A stretch of 64,000 nt of DNA from Clostridium sp. E02 (GCF_003833015.1 NZ_RJLQ01000012.1:62001-126000), one strand, 5' to 3'; positions 15,921-25,957 are shown, counted from the first letter of the stretch. Notes: generated by a model not told the origin, from the letters alone. Translations and numbers: made by a program.

Positions 15921-17711
15921 ATGGCAGAGTCAATGTTGGGGTTAAAAAGATCCCATAGATGTACAGAAGTTACCACAGCCAATGAGGGAAGTGAAGTAAC
16001 AGTCATGGGTTGGGTCCAGAAAAGCCGAAACAAGGGCGGAATTATCTTTGTCGATTTAAGAGACCGATCGGGTCTTTTGCAGATCATTTTTGAAGAAAGC
16101 AATTGTGGAGAAGAGAATTTTCACAAAGCGGAAAAATTAAGAAGTGAGTTTGTTATTGCAGTAACTGGTGTGGTAGAAAACCGTTCCGGAGGAGTCAATG
16201 AGAATCTGGCGACTGGCAGCATCGAGGTGAGAGCAAAAAGCATAAGAATTCTTTCTGAATCCGAAACTCCTCCATTCCCTATTGAGGAAAACAGCAAAAC
16301 GAAGGAAGAACTTAGATTAAAATACCGTTATCTGGATTTAAGAAGACCAGATATCCAAAAGAATATAAAAATTAGAAGCAAAGTTGCGACTTTGACACGT
16401 GCGTTTCTGGCAGAAGAAGGATTTTTAGAGATTGAAACCCCAACTCTGATTAAAAGTACTCCGGAAGGAGCTCGTGATTATCTGGTTCCAAGCCGTGTTC
16501 ACAAAGGTGCTTTTTATGCGCTTCCTCAGTCTCCTCAGTTGTTTAAACAGCTTCTTATGTGCTCTGGATATGATCGTTATTTCCAACTAGCCAGATGTTA
16601 CCGGGATGAGGATCTTCGAGCGGACAGGCAGCCAGAATTTACTCAGATCGACATGGAACTTTCTTTTGTGGATGTAGATGATGTTTTAAATGTGAATGAA
16701 AAACTGCTCAAGAAATTATTTAAAGAGATTTGTAATTTCGATCTTCCGCTTCCAATTACGAGAATGACTTGGAGAGAAGCCATGGACCGTTTTGGTTCCG
16801 ATAAACCAGACTTGCGTTTTGGCATGGAATTAAAAGACGTTTCAGAAGTAGTAAAAGATTCAGAATTTGCTGTATTCAAAGGGGCACTTTCAAACGGTGG
16901 TACAGTCCGCGGAATCAATGCAGTGGGACAGGGCACCATGCCACGGAAAAAAATCGATGCACTGGTGGAATATGCCAAAGGATTTGGTGCCAAAGGTCTT
17001 GCTTACTTAGCGGTTAATGAGGATGGAACTTTTAAATCTTCTTTTGCAAAGTTTATGACAGAAGAAGAATTAAAGGCATTAACAAAAGCCATGGATGCAA
17101 AACCAGGAGATCTTCTTTTGTTTGCAGCAGACCGGAATAAGGTGGTATTTGATGTACTTGGTAATTTAAGATTAGAACTGGCAAGACAGCTGGATCTTTT
17201 GAAAAAGGATGATTTTAAGTTCTTATGGGTCACAGAATTCCCACTTTTAGAGTACTCAGAGGAACAAGGACGCTTTACTGCCATGCATCATCCATTTACC
17301 ATGCCAATGGAAGAAGACTGGCACTTAATTGATACGGATCCAGGTGCAGTTCGGGCGAAAGCTTACGATATTGTATTAAATGGAACCGAACTTGGAGGTG
17401 GTTCTGTCCGAATTCATCAGTCCGATATTCAGTCAAAGATGTTAGAAGTTCTTGGATTTACAAAGGAACAGGCACAAGAACAGTTTGGCTTCCTGCTGGA
17501 TGCATTCAAATTTGGTGTGCCTCCACATGCAGGTCTTGCTTATGGTCTGGATCGTGTAATCATGTTGATGGTAGGAGCAGATAGCATCCGTGACGTAATT
17601 GCATTCCCTAAAGTAAAAGATGCTTCTTGCCTGATGTCAGAAGCACCGACGGCTGTGGATCATAAGCAGCTAGATGAGCTGGGAATTGAAATCAGCCAAG
17701 AAGAATCATAG
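15921..17711 (+). CDS. aspS: Aspartate--tRNA ligase
   Basis: A bacterial-type AspRS of 596 aa: an N-terminal OB-fold anticodon domain (VMGWVQKSRNKGGIIFVDLRD), a catalytic core with YRYLDLRRPDIQ and FLEIETPTLIKSTPEGARD, YRDEDLRADRQPEFTQ (motif 2), the inserted GAD domain (about 290-420), and the C-terminal motif 3 GLAYGLDRVIML. AGGAGGAAG precedes the ATG. It is the last gene before a strong terminator. Confidence 0.97.
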   Translation: MAESMLGLKRSHRCTEVTTANEGSEVTVMGWVQKSRNKGGIIFVDLRDRSGLLQIIFEESNCGEENFHKAEKLRSEFVIAVTGVVENRSGGVNENLATGSIEVRAKSIRILSESETPPFPIEENSKTKEELRLKYRYLDLRRPDIQKNIKIRSKVATLTRAFLAEEGFLEIETPTLIKSTPEGARDYLVPSRVHKGAFYALPQSPQLFKQLLMCSGYDRYFQLARCYRDEDLRADRQPEFTQIDMELSFVDVDDVLNVNEKLLKKLFKEICNFDLPLPITRMTWREAMDRFGSDKPDLRFGMELKDVSEVVKDSEFAVFKGALSNGGTVRGINAVGQGTMPRKKIDALVEYAKGFGAKGLAYLAVNEDGTFKSSFAKFMTEEELKALTKAMDAKPGDLLLFAADRNKVVFDVLGNLRLELARQLDLLKKDDFKFLWVTEFPLLEYSEEQGRFTAMHHPFTMPMEEDWHLIDTDPGAVRAKAYDIVLNGTELGGGSVRIHQSDIQSKMLEVLGFTKEQAQEQFGFLLDAFKFGVPPHAGLAYGLDRVIMLMVGADSIRDVIAFPKVKDASCLMSEAPTAVDHKQLDELGIEISQEES

Positions 17712-17725
17712 AAGAATAGTTAATA

Positions 17726-17770
17726 GGGATTCTACTGCCATAAAACCAATGGCAGGAGAATCCCTTTTTT
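17726..17770 (+). terminator. Intrinsic terminator of the hisS-aspS unit
   Basis: GGGATTCTACTGCCAT and ATGGCAGGAGAATCCC form a long stem around AAAACCA, followed by six T residues. Confidence 0.92.
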
Positions 17771-17848
17771 GTCTCATAGGAAATTATGGTACAAATATGG
17801 TACAATAGAAGGAAAAGAATGAAAAAAGGAAAAAATCAGGAGATTCGT

Positions 17849-18421
17849 ATGAAGTTATTAAAAAACCCAGCGGCTCGATTTGAAGAAATCAATCGTATTT
17901 ATGAAGAAGCCTTTCCAGAGATTGAACGCAGAACCAAAGAAAAGCAGAGAGACTTACTGACCCATCCCTTATACCGGCTTCTAGCGATCGAGGAGGAAGG
18001 AGAGATTCAGGCATTTCTGGGATACTGGATATTGCCTGACTGTGTTTTTTTTGAACATCTGGCAACTGCAAAGAAATCCAGAGGGAAAGGATATGGGAAA
18101 GAACTGTTGAAAAGAGGATTAGATGGGCTAAATAAGCCGGTATTTCTTGAAATCGAACCAGTAACCCCCAAAGACCCCATAACTGAGAAACGTGCAGATT
18201 TTTATAAAAACATGGGATTTATAGTCAATCGTTTTCCTTATCTGCAGATGCCCTTAAAGCAAGGGGACAGACCAATTCCCTTGTGGATTGCAAGCTATAA
18301 ACAGCCGATAAATGAGGAAACATTTCGGCCTTTTAAGAAGCAGATTTATGAGAATGTATACGGAATTAAAGGCGATTTATATCTTCACGAAATAGGAAAG
18401 GAGTACATATATTATATCTAG
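17849..18421 (+). CDS. GNAT-family N-acetyltransferase
   Basis: The 190-aa protein has the acetyl-CoA binding loop of GNAT enzymes (ATAKKSRGKGYGKELLKRGL, Q/RxxGxG/A type) between a strand ending FFEHL and the segment PVFLEIEPVTP. The substrate cannot be inferred. ATG 17849 follows AGGAG by 6 bases. An alternative ATG at 17819 also has AGAAGG before it but would sit nearly at the transcript start if TACAAT (17801-17806) is the -10 box. It is 33 bases upstream of the first glycosyltransferase and may share its transcript. Confidence 0.75.
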   Translation: MKLLKNPAARFEEINRIYEEAFPEIERRTKEKQRDLLTHPLYRLLAIEEEGEIQAFLGYWILPDCVFFEHLATAKKSRGKGYGKELLKRGLDGLNKPVFLEIEPVTPKDPITEKRADFYKNMGFIVNRFPYLQMPLKQGDRPIPLWIASYKQPINEETFRPFKKQIYENVYGIKGDLYLHEIGKEYIYYI

Positions 18422-18453
18422 CAAGCAAAATATTCCCAAAGGAGTTGGAGTAA

Positions 18454-19563
18454 GTGGGCCGATATAAAATATGTGTTTATGCAATCAGCAAAAATGAAGA
18501 ACAGTTTGTAGATCGATGGATGGATGCAGTTTCAGAAGCCGATGAAGTAATTGTAATGGATACGGGATCTACCGATCATACGGTGGAAAAGCTCAGGGCA
18601 AGAGGGGCGGTTGTTTATGAAGAAATAATTTCCCCATGGAGATTTGACACTGCACGCAATGCAGCACTATCTTATGTACCCGAAGATGCGGATATCTGCG
18701 TATCCAATGATCTGGATGAGGTTTTTTTGCATGGATGGAGAAAAATCCTAGAAAATGCCTGGAGACCGGATCAAACCCGTGCCCGGTATCTGTTTGCCTT
18801 TTCCAGTCATGAAGATGGAACCCCCAAAAAGCAGTTTCCCATGGAGAAGATTCATAAAAGACATGGTTACCGTTGGGTTCATCCTGTGCATGAAATTTTG
18901 GAATATACCGGATCGGATGCAGAAAAAACAGTTTGGATTAATGGACTTTTACTGAATCATTATCCGGATTTAACAAAACCAAGAAGTCAGTACCTGCCTC
19001 TTTTGGAGTTATCCGTACAGGAAAATCCTCTAGATGACAGGGCTGTTTTCTGGCTGGGGAGAGAATATGTCTATCATGGGCAGTATGAAAAGGCACTAGA
19101 AACCTTAAAAAGACATCTTTCTTTGCCCACTGCGAGATGGTTGGAGGAAAGAAGTGCCTCCATGCGTTTTATTGCACACTGTTATCGGGAACTGAAGAAT
19201 CAGAAAGAAGAAAAGGCATGGCTGTATCGTGCACTTGCAGAATGCCCGGATGTAAGAGAACCCTACCATGCACTGGCAAGACTTGGCTATATGGAAGCAA
19301 ACTGGTCCCTAACCTATGCCATGGTAGAAAAAGGACTTTCAATCACAGAAACGACAGGAAGCTACCTGGTTGATCCGCTATGCTGGAACTACGCACTCTA
19401 TGATCTAGGTGCTATCAGTGCTTACCGGCTTGGACTCTATGAAAAAGCCAAAGAATATGCACAAAAAGCATTGGAGAAGGCACCGGAGAATCAAAGATTA
19501 ATTAACAATTTAACTCTAATTGAAGAAAAATTGAAAAAAGAGTCTGGAGGTGCATCTTTATGA
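18454..19563 (+). CDS. Family 2 glycosyltransferase with TPR tail, copy 1
   Basis: A 369-aa protein with a GT-A domain at the N-terminus (KICVYAISKNEEQFVDRWMD, VMDTGSTDHTV, and the metal-binding SNDLDEVF as the DxD equivalent) followed by about 170 residues of helical TPR-like repeats (WLGREYVYHGQYEKALETLK, YEKAKEYAQKALEKAPENQ). Such enzymes transfer sugars to surface glycans or proteins; the acceptor is unknown. The start is GTG 18454 after GGAG at 9 bases. Its stop overlaps the next gene's start (ATGA), so the two paralogues are coupled. Location before a chemoreceptor and flagellin genes suggests, but does not prove, a role in surface or flagellar glycosylation. Confidence 0.82.
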   Translation: MGRYKICVYAISKNEEQFVDRWMDAVSEADEVIVMDTGSTDHTVEKLRARGAVVYEEIISPWRFDTARNAALSYVPEDADICVSNDLDEVFLHGWRKILENAWRPDQTRARYLFAFSSHEDGTPKKQFPMEKIHKRHGYRWVHPVHEILEYTGSDAEKTVWINGLLLNHYPDLTKPRSQYLPLLELSVQENPLDDRAVFWLGREYVYHGQYEKALETLKRHLSLPTARWLEERSASMRFIAHCYRELKNQKEEKAWLYRALAECPDVREPYHALARLGYMEANWSLTYAMVEKGLSITETTGSYLVDPLCWNYALYDLGAISAYRLGLYEKAKEYAQKALEKAPENQRLINNLTLIEEKLKKESGGASL

Positions 19564-20669
19564 ATGGACTCAAAATCTGTGTTTATGCGATCTGTAAAAA
19601 TGAGGAATCCTTTGTCGATCAATGGATGGATTCCATGAAGGAAGCCGATCTGGTGGTCGTGACGGATACCGGGTCAGAGGATGATACCGTAAAACGGCTG
19701 CGTGAGCGAGGAGCGATTGTCTATGTAGACATTGTAAAGCCCTGGAGGTTTGATAAGGCAAGAAACATCTCTCTGGATCATGTACCGGAGGATGTGGATA
19801 TCTGCGTCTGTACCGATTTGGATGAGAGATTTGAGCCAGGGTGGAGAGCTTGTCTTGAGAAGGCTTGGAAGAGTCATAAAAGTAGCAAGGGACCCATTGC
19901 AAAAACAGGACGCTATCTTTACAACTGGAGTTTAAAAGCAGATGGAACCCCTGATATCCAGTTTTATTACTTTAAAGTGCATGATCGAAAAAATTTCCGC
20001 TGGAAATGTCCTGTGCATGAATTTCTCCAGTATGTTGGGGAGATTCCTTTGGAAACTGTATATATTGATGGCATGGTGCTAAATCACCATCCAGATCCGA
20101 AAAAATCCAGAGGGTCATATCTTCCACTTTTGGAACTGGCAGTGAAAGAAGATTCAAAAAATGAACGAATGCGCTATTATTTAGGCAGAGAATATATGTA
20201 TAAAGGGCAGTGGCAGAAAAGCATTGAAACCTTAAACGGCTACCTTCTCATGCCTCAAGCCCGGTGGTGCGATGAACGCTGTGCGGCTATGCGCTGGATT
20301 GCAAAGTCCTATTACCGGATGGGGAAGAATAAGGACGCATATAACTGGTATTATAAGGCGATTGCGGAAGTCTCAACCATGCGGGACCCTTATATCGAAT
20401 TTGCAAAAATGTGTTATGATTTAAAAGACTGGTCCATGGTATACTTTTTGACCTTAGAGGCTCTAAAGATCAAAGAGAAATCAAGAAGCTTTGTTAATAT
20501 GGGGTATTCTTGGGATTATACGCCCGATGATCTTTGTGCCATCGCCTCTTACCGAATGGGATTATTGCAGGAATCACTGGTCCATGGAAAAGCTGCACTT
20601 ACCTACAAACCGGAAGATGCTCGACTTATTAATAACTTAAAACTGATTTCTGCGGCTGAAAAGTCGTAA
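19560..20669 (+). CDS. Family 2 glycosyltransferase with TPR tail, copy 2
   Basis: A second 369-aa paralogue with the same architecture: KICVYAICKNEESFVDQWMD, VTDTGSEDDTVKRLRERGA, CTDLDERFEPGW as the metal-binding motif, then TPR-like repeats (YYLGREYMYKGQWQKSIETL and RMGLLQESLVHGKAALTY). The identical length and matching motifs show tandem duplication followed by divergence. The ATG overlaps the stop of copy 1. A terminator follows, closing the unit. Acceptor and donor sugars are unknown. Confidence 0.82.
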   Translation: MNGLKICVYAICKNEESFVDQWMDSMKEADLVVVTDTGSEDDTVKRLRERGAIVYVDIVKPWRFDKARNISLDHVPEDVDICVCTDLDERFEPGWRACLEKAWKSHKSSKGPIAKTGRYLYNWSLKADGTPDIQFYYFKVHDRKNFRWKCPVHEFLQYVGEIPLETVYIDGMVLNHHPDPKKSRGSYLPLLELAVKEDSKNERMRYYLGREYMYKGQWQKSIETLNGYLLMPQARWCDERCAAMRWIAKSYYRMGKNKDAYNWYYKAIAEVSTMRDPYIEFAKMCYDLKDWSMVYFLTLEALKIKEKSRSFVNMGYSWDYTPDDLCAIASYRMGLLQESLVHGKAALTYKPEDARLINNLKLISAAEKS

Positions 20670-20678
20670 TGGAAAAAG

Positions 20679-20739
20679 ATTCCTGGAAAATTCACTGGTT
20701 ACAATTTGCTTAATTTGTGAAAAATTCCAGGAATTTTTT
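20679..20739 (+). terminator. Terminator after the tandem glycosyltransferases
   Basis: ATTCCTGGAAAATTCAC pairs with GTGAAAAATTCCAGGAAT across a 21-base loop and is followed by TTTTTT. Confidence 0.82.
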
Positions 20740-20780
20740 AATTGTTTATTAAAATTTTACAAAAAATGGAAAAACTTGCG

Positions 20781-20809
20781 TTGCAGAACGGATAAATTAC
20801 AGGTATGAT
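20781..20809 (+). promoter_or_regulatory. Promoter of the chemoreceptor gene
   Basis: TTGCAG (20781-20786) and TATGAT (20804-20809) are 17 bases apart, 40 bases before the start. This looks like sigma-A; no sigma-D-like element is seen here. Confidence 0.7.
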
Positions 20810-20848
20810 TAGGAATATTATTATGCAAAGACACGAGAGGGGCTTAAC

Positions 20849-22588
20849 ATGAAAAAACATAAGAAGCATGGATTGCAGGTAAAAGGGAAACTGATTTTAT
20901 TTGCAAGTGCATTGGTATTCATCATTATTTTTGTATTAACAACTATTTTTTATTTCAGTTTGGACAAAGCCTATCAGGAATCCATTCAGATTAGTTATAC
21001 GGCTTTTGATACAAATATTAAAACAGCTGTGGAAAGTTTGGTCAGTGTTCTAAATGCCAATCAAAAACGATACGAAGATGGAGAAATTACGAAAGAAGAG
21101 GCACTTAAAAATGCAGAAAATATAGTTCGAAATGCAAGGTTTCGTGGGGAAGAGGGATATTTTTGGGCAGACACTTCAAAAGGGATCTGCGCAGTCCATA
21201 GGAACCCAGAATATGAAGGCAAAGATCGACTTCAGGAGCAGGATATGGTAGGAAACTATTACACCCGCGATATAATTGCTCATGGGTCTCAACCGGACGG
21301 TGGTTTTACCGATTTTTATTTTACAAAACCCGGTCAGGACGGTATCTTTGCCAAACGGGCTTATACCATGAAGTTTGAACCTTATGACTGGTATATTAGC
21401 ACTGGAAACTATATTGATGACATTGACCAGTTGGTGGATGGGTATCGAAAGCAGAAAAGAAATCAGATTATTCTTGTATTGGTTTTGTCCGTTACCATCT
21501 ATGCAGCCGGATATGTGGTTCTGGGAACTTTGATCCATAAGATTACGGCACCTCTTAGTCCCATAGCTGAGAGGTTGAACCAATTGGCAGCAGGAGATGT
21601 ACATACGCCGCCGGTTCCAGTCCTTAAAACGAAGGATGAGATGGAAGTTTTGTCTCAGGCAACAGAAGATTTGATTCAGCAGATGAAGGAAGTTGTTTAT
21701 GACATCACCAATCATCTAAAACATATGGCAAAGGGAGATATGACACTCCCAGTAAAAAACACATACGTGGGTGACTTTTCTCCCATTGAGGAGTCCCTTT
21801 CTCTCATCTACCGGCAGTTAAATCATACCCTAAAAGCAATGAAGGAATCGGCAGATCAAGTGGAAGCAGGGTCAAATCAAGTGGCGGATGCGGCGCAGGC
21901 ACTGGCTGCTGGGGCGACAGAACAAGCTGGGACCATTGATCTTTTGTCCGCTTCCATTACAGAAGTTTCAGGACAGGTGGAAGATAGCTACGCTCATATA
22001 GAAAAAGCAACTGGATTTATGGAACAGACCGTAGTGCGCGTGGGTGAAAGCAATGAGAAGATGGGGCAGATGTTGAACGCCATGGATGAAATTAAGACAA
22101 CCTCAGATGAGATTGGAAAGATTATAAAGGATATGGATGGAATCGCATCTCAAACGAATTTATTGGCACTTAATGCAGCGGTAGAGGCGGCCAGGGCAGG
22201 AGAAGCAGGAAAAGGATTTGCCATTGTTGCAGAGGAAGTGCGAAGCCTGGCGGCTCAATCAGTCCAAGCGGCAAAAAGGACAGCAATCCTGGTTGAGAAT
22301 TCACACCTTGCCGTTCAAGAAGGCATGGGGACGGCAAGAGAAAGTGCAGAACTTCTAATAGATGTAAAGGATCAGATAAAAAAGGGAATGGATCTGATGG
22401 AAAAAGTAGAAAAAGCTTCTGGTGAACAGACCAGAGCCATGACCCAAATCGAATATGGGGTAAATCAGATTTCAGCAGTCGTGCAAAGCAACGCAGCAAC
22501 GGCAGAAGAGAGTTCGGCGTCCAGCGAAGAATTATCCAATCAAGCAGGTCTTCTACGGCAAGAAGTAGGCAAATTTAAGATAGAATAA
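20849..22588 (+). CDS. Methyl-accepting chemotaxis protein with single Cache sensor
   Basis: A transmembrane chemoreceptor of 579 aa. Order: TM1 (about 14-37), an extracellular single Cache domain (about 40-200; [39 protein letters not shown], the sCache_2 pattern), TM2 (about 205-227), HAMP (about 228-280), and a cytoplasmic signalling domain whose tip reads [20 protein letters not shown]. It should signal through CheW/CheA, which are not in this window. Such Cache domains often bind small organic acids; the ligand is unknown. No C-terminal receptor-tethering pentapeptide is visible. Confidence 0.92.
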   Translation: MKKHKKHGLQVKGKLILFASALVFIIIFVLTTIFYFSLDKAYQESIQISYTAFDTNIKTAVESLVSVLNANQKRYEDGEITKEEALKNAENIVRNARFRGEEGYFWADTSKGICAVHRNPEYEGKDRLQEQDMVGNYYTRDIIAHGSQPDGGFTDFYFTKPGQDGIFAKRAYTMKFEPYDWYISTGNYIDDIDQLVDGYRKQKRNQIILVLVLSVTIYAAGYVVLGTLIHKITAPLSPIAERLNQLAAGDVHTPPVPVLKTKDEMEVLSQATEDLIQQMKEVVYDITNHLKHMAKGDMTLPVKNTYVGDFSPIEESLSLIYRQLNHTLKAMKESADQVEAGSNQVADAAQALAAGATEQAGTIDLLSASITEVSGQVEDSYAHIEKATGFMEQTVVRVGESNEKMGQMLNAMDEIKTTSDEIGKIIKDMDGIASQTNLLALNAAVEAARAGEAGKGFAIVAEEVRSLAAQSVQAAKRTAILVENSHLAVQEGMGTARESAELLIDVKDQIKKGMDLMEKVEKASGEQTRAMTQIEYGVNQISAVVQSNAATAEESSASSEELSNQAGLLRQEVGKFKIE

Positions 22589-22683
22589 GACAAGAACTGG
22601 TTGAATTAAAAACTTCCTTGTGTTACCATGAGATTGGTCAGTGATTTACTTATTCAATTATAAATTAAGGAGGGTTTTTATAA

Positions 22684-23526
22684 ATGGACATTCGTTATTC
22701 AGCAAATCAGAAGGATTTCAAACGTTACACAACAGAAGAAACAAGAAATGAATTCTTAATTGAGAATTTATATGCAGCCAATGAAGTGACAGCCGTTTAT
22801 TCCCATGTAGACCGTATGGTTACATTGGGATGTATGCCAACCACGGAAGAGGTTTCCATTGATAAAGGCATCGATATCTGGAAAAATTTTGGGACAAGCT
22901 ATTTTCTGGAGAGACGTGAGGTAGGAATCTTTAACATCGGCGGAGCTGGAACCATCAAAGCCGATGGAGAGGAATTTAAGATGGGTTATAAGGACTGTCT
23001 CTACATCTCCAAAGGAACAAAGGAAGTTACCTTTACCAGTGAAGACGCAGCGAAACCAGCGAAGTTTTACATGGTAAGTGCACCCGCTCATAAAGCATGC
23101 AAGACTACTTTTATTCCCATTGAAAAAGCAGCGAAAAAACCACTTGGGGCGATGGAGACATCAAACAAACGAGTGATCAACCAGTTTATTCATCCAGAAG
23201 TACTAGAGACTTGCCAGTTGTCTATGGGATTGACAGTTTTAGAACCGGGCAGCATATGGAATACCATGCCATCCCATACGCACGAGAGACGTATGGAAGT
23301 TTACATGTATTTTGAAGTACCAGAGAACAATGTAGTATTCCATATGATGGGAGAAGGTAAGGAGACAAGACATATCGTGATGCAGAATGAGCAGGCAGTG
23401 ATCAGTCCTTCTTGGAGCATTCATTCCGGAGCCGGAACCAGCAATTATACATTTATTTGGGCAATGGGTGGAGAGAATCAGGCATTTGATGATATGGATG
23501 CCATTCCTACTACAGAATTAAGATAG
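22684..23526 (+). CDS. kduI: 5-dehydro-4-deoxy-D-glucuronate isomerase
   Basis: KduI isomerises 4-deoxy-L-threo-5-hexosulose uronate, from unsaturated uronates released by pectin or glycosaminoglycan breakdown, to 3-deoxy-D-glycero-2,5-hexodiulosonate. The 280-aa cupin protein starts MDIRYSANQKDFKRYTTEE. It retains the zinc ligands in PSHTHERRMEVYMYFE (two His and a Glu) and SWSIHSGAG (His), and ends IWAMGGENQAFDDMD. Length matches the roughly 278-aa E. coli enzyme. AAGGAGGG precedes the ATG. No kduD or other pectin genes lie nearby, so it is an isolated gene here. Confidence 0.95.
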   Translation: MDIRYSANQKDFKRYTTEETRNEFLIENLYAANEVTAVYSHVDRMVTLGCMPTTEEVSIDKGIDIWKNFGTSYFLERREVGIFNIGGAGTIKADGEEFKMGYKDCLYISKGTKEVTFTSEDAAKPAKFYMVSAPAHKACKTTFIPIEKAAKKPLGAMETSNKRVINQFIHPEVLETCQLSMGLTVLEPGSIWNTMPSHTHERRMEVYMYFEVPENNVVFHMMGEGKETRHIVMQNEQAVISPSWSIHSGAGTSNYTFIWAMGGENQAFDDMDAIPTTELR

Positions 23527-23539
23527 TTTTAGAAATCAG

Positions 23540-23578
23540 ACAGGCAGATGGTTCGAAGGAAGCATCTGCCTGTTTTTT
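23540..23578 (+). terminator. Terminator after kduI
   Basis: ACAGGCAGATG and CATCTGCCTG form a perfect stem around a 12-base loop, followed by TTTTTTG. Confidence 0.9.
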
Positions 23579-23623
23579 GTTTCATAGGATATTACCATGC
23601 CGCTTAAGAGTCTGATGGGATCG

Positions 23624-23640
23624 TGTGAAATCTCTGTGAA
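23624..23640 (+). promoter_or_regulatory. Possible response-regulator operator
   Basis: TGTGAA occurs twice with an 11-base period (23624-23629 and 23635-23640), the spacing used by tandem OmpR/PhoB-class regulators. It is 78 bases upstream of an OmpR-family gene and could mediate autoregulation. The match is short, so this is tentative. Confidence 0.35.
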
Positions 23641-23717
23641 CAGGTAGATAAAATCTTGACGATTTGTTACAATAATCTGAAAGAGTATGAAGCATACAAG
23701 ATTTTTTGGAGGCATTT

Positions 23718-24389
23718 ATGGAACAGTTAAAAATATTAATGGTAGATGATGAAGCGAGAATGAGAAAACTGGTGAAAGACTTTTTAAGTGTGAAAGGATT
23801 TTTCGTGGTGGAGGCTTCCAATGGGGAGGAGGCGCTTGAAGTGTTCTTTGACCAAAAAGACATTGCACTTGTTATCCTAGATGTGATGATGCCGAAGATG
23901 GATGGCTGGGAAACGTTACGGACAATTCGAGAGTATTCCAAGGTGCCGATTATTATGTTGACGGCAAGAGGGGAAGAACGGGATGAACTTCAGGGATTTG
24001 ATCTGGGAGTCGATGAATACATTTCAAAGCCATTTAGCCCCAAGATTTTGGTTGCCCGTGTAGAAGCCATTGTAAGAAGAAGCAGCGGAGGCGTGACCGA
24101 TGCAGTAGAAGTAGGCGGGATCTATATGGATAAAGCCGCCCATCAAGTGACCATAGACGGAACGGATATTGAGTTAAGCTACAAAGAATTTGAACTATTG
24201 GCTTATTTTCTGGAGAATCAGGGAATCGCACTGTCCAGGGAAAAGATCTTAAATAATGTCTGGAACTACGATTATTTTGGCGATGCCAGAACCATAGATA
24301 CCCACGTAAAGAAGTTACGGAGTAAGATGGGGGAAAAAGGGGATTACATCCGGACCATATGGGGAATGGGGTATAAGTTTGAAGTGTAA
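23718..24389 (+). CDS. OmpR/PhoB-family response regulator
   Basis: The 223-aa regulator has an N-terminal receiver domain with phosphoacceptor Asp55 in LVILDVMMPKMDGW, acidic pocket VDDE, Thr82 and Lys104 (ISKPF), followed by a winged-helix DNA-binding domain (about 125-223; ELSYKEFELLAYFLENQG, TIDTHVKKLRSKMG, TIWGMGYKFEV). ATG 23718 follows GGAGG by 6 bases; the TTG at 23706 overlaps that site. The kinase gene follows after 26 bases. The stimulus and targets are unknown. Confidence 0.93.
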   Translation: MEQLKILMVDDEARMRKLVKDFLSVKGFFVVEASNGEEALEVFFDQKDIALVILDVMMPKMDGWETLRTIREYSKVPIIMLTARGEERDELQGFDLGVDEYISKPFSPKILVARVEAIVRRSSGGVTDAVEVGGIYMDKAAHQVTIDGTDIELSYKEFELLAYFLENQGIALSREKILNNVWNYDYFGDARTIDTHVKKLRSKMGEKGDYIRTIWGMGYKFEV

Positions 24390-24415
24390 GGAAAGAATCC
24401 ATTTGAGGTGAGTCA

Positions 24416-25948
24416 ATGAAACATTCCATTCAGTTACGCATTGCCATGATCTTTGTCGGTTTGATGGCGTTTGTTCTTATTTCTACCTGGTGTGTAAACA
24501 ACTGGTTCTTAGAGGGCTTTTATACCAGAGATAAAGTTTACATCCTAGAGAATGCTTATGCACAGATTGATCAGGTAGTAGCAGAAGCGAATAAAGAGGG
24601 GAAAAGCATCATCCACTACTATCGGGATTCCTACGATCCGGATTATAATCAGGAGAGTCCGGTTCAGAAGATGTTTCGGGTTATGGGGGAGAAGTACAAC
24701 TTAATGATGGTACTCATTGACAGCACCACCGATGAGGCACTGATATCCACCACCGGGGATCAGCAATTTTTGAAAAACAGAGTGGATGCCTATATTTTTG
24801 GAAAAAATCCACCCAAAGCGAATGTCTTAAAGAAACATGACAATTACATTGTGCAAAAGACATACGACAGCCGATCCGATTCCTATTATCTAGATAGTTG
24901 GGGATACTTCTCGGACAATAAAACCATATTTTTAATCTCCATTCCCCTAGCCAGCGTAAGAGAGAGTGTAATGCTAGCTAACCGATTTCTCGCTTATGTG
25001 GGATTTGTCGCACTTTTGATCGGAAGTCTCTTTATATATGTGACCACCAGGAGAATCACGTCTCCCATCTTGCAGCTTGCCAATCTATCGGAAAAGATGT
25101 CTGCTCTGGATTTTGATGCCAAATACACCGGAACAGAGGAAGATGAGGTCGGGGTATTAGGAAACAGCATGAATCAGTTATCAGACACGTTAAAGGATAC
25201 CATCGGTCAGTTACGGGCAGCCAACGAGAAGCTACAAAAAGACATCGATGAAAAGGTGAAGATTGATGAGATGAGGAAAGATTTTATAGCCAATGTCTCC
25301 CATGAGCTTAAGACACCCATCGCACTCATACAAGGGTATGCAGAAGGGTTGACGGAGGGGATGGCAGAAGATCCGGAAAGCAGGGATTATTACTGCGAAG
25401 TGATTGTGGATGAGGCTGGTAAGATGAATACCATGGTACGGCAGCTTCTAAATCTGACGGAACTTGAATTTGGCAATGACCGCTTAAACCAAGACCGGTT
25501 TGATTTGACCGAGCTGATTCGAGGAGTCATCAACTCGGCGGGGATTCTCATACAGCAGAAGAATGCCAACGTAAAATTGAAAGATTGTGGTTCCATCCTT
25601 GTATCTGCCGATGAGTTTAAGATAGAAGAAGTGATCACCAATTATTTAAATAATGCTCTCAATCATCTGTCCGGAGATAGAGAGATTGTAATCACAGCGG
25701 AAGACAATGGGACAGAAGCGCTTGTTACTGTCTTTAATACCGGTCAGAAGATTCCAGAAGAGGATTTGCCAAAGCTTTGGAGCAAATTTTTCAAAGTGGA
25801 CAAGGCACACACCAGAGAATATGGGGGAAGTGGGATCGGTCTTTCCATTGTAAAGGCGATCATGGATTCTCATGGGAAGGAATGCGGCGTCCGCAATGTA
25901 GAGGGCGGCGTGGAGTTTTGGTTTACTCTGGATCTGCAGAAAGAATGA
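24416..25948 (+). CDS. Sensor histidine kinase
   Basis: A membrane kinase of 510 aa: TM1 (about 9-29), an extracytoplasmic sensor of about 155 residues with no recognised fold, TM2 (about 188-211), HAMP (about 212-265), HisKA with phosphorylated His296 in FIANVSHELKTPIAL, and HATPase_c with the N box (EEVITNYLNNALNH) and G boxes (GGSGIGLSIVKAIMDSHG). It is the partner of the preceding response regulator. Nothing in the flanks reveals the signal. Confidence 0.93.
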   Translation: MKHSIQLRIAMIFVGLMAFVLISTWCVNNWFLEGFYTRDKVYILENAYAQIDQVVAEANKEGKSIIHYYRDSYDPDYNQESPVQKMFRVMGEKYNLMMVLIDSTTDEALISTTGDQQFLKNRVDAYIFGKNPPKANVLKKHDNYIVQKTYDSRSDSYYLDSWGYFSDNKTIFLISIPLASVRESVMLANRFLAYVGFVALLIGSLFIYVTTRRITSPILQLANLSEKMSALDFDAKYTGTEEDEVGVLGNSMNQLSDTLKDTIGQLRAANEKLQKDIDEKVKIDEMRKDFIANVSHELKTPIALIQGYAEGLTEGMAEDPESRDYYCEVIVDEAGKMNTMVRQLLNLTELEFGNDRLNQDRFDLTELIRGVINSAGILIQQKNANVKLKDCGSILVSADEFKIEEVITNYLNNALNHLSGDREIVITAEDNGTEALVTVFNTGQKIPEEDLPKLWSKFFKVDKAHTREYGGSGIGLSIVKAIMDSHGKECGVRNVEGGVEFWFTLDLQKE

Positions 25949-25957
25949 ATGAAACCT

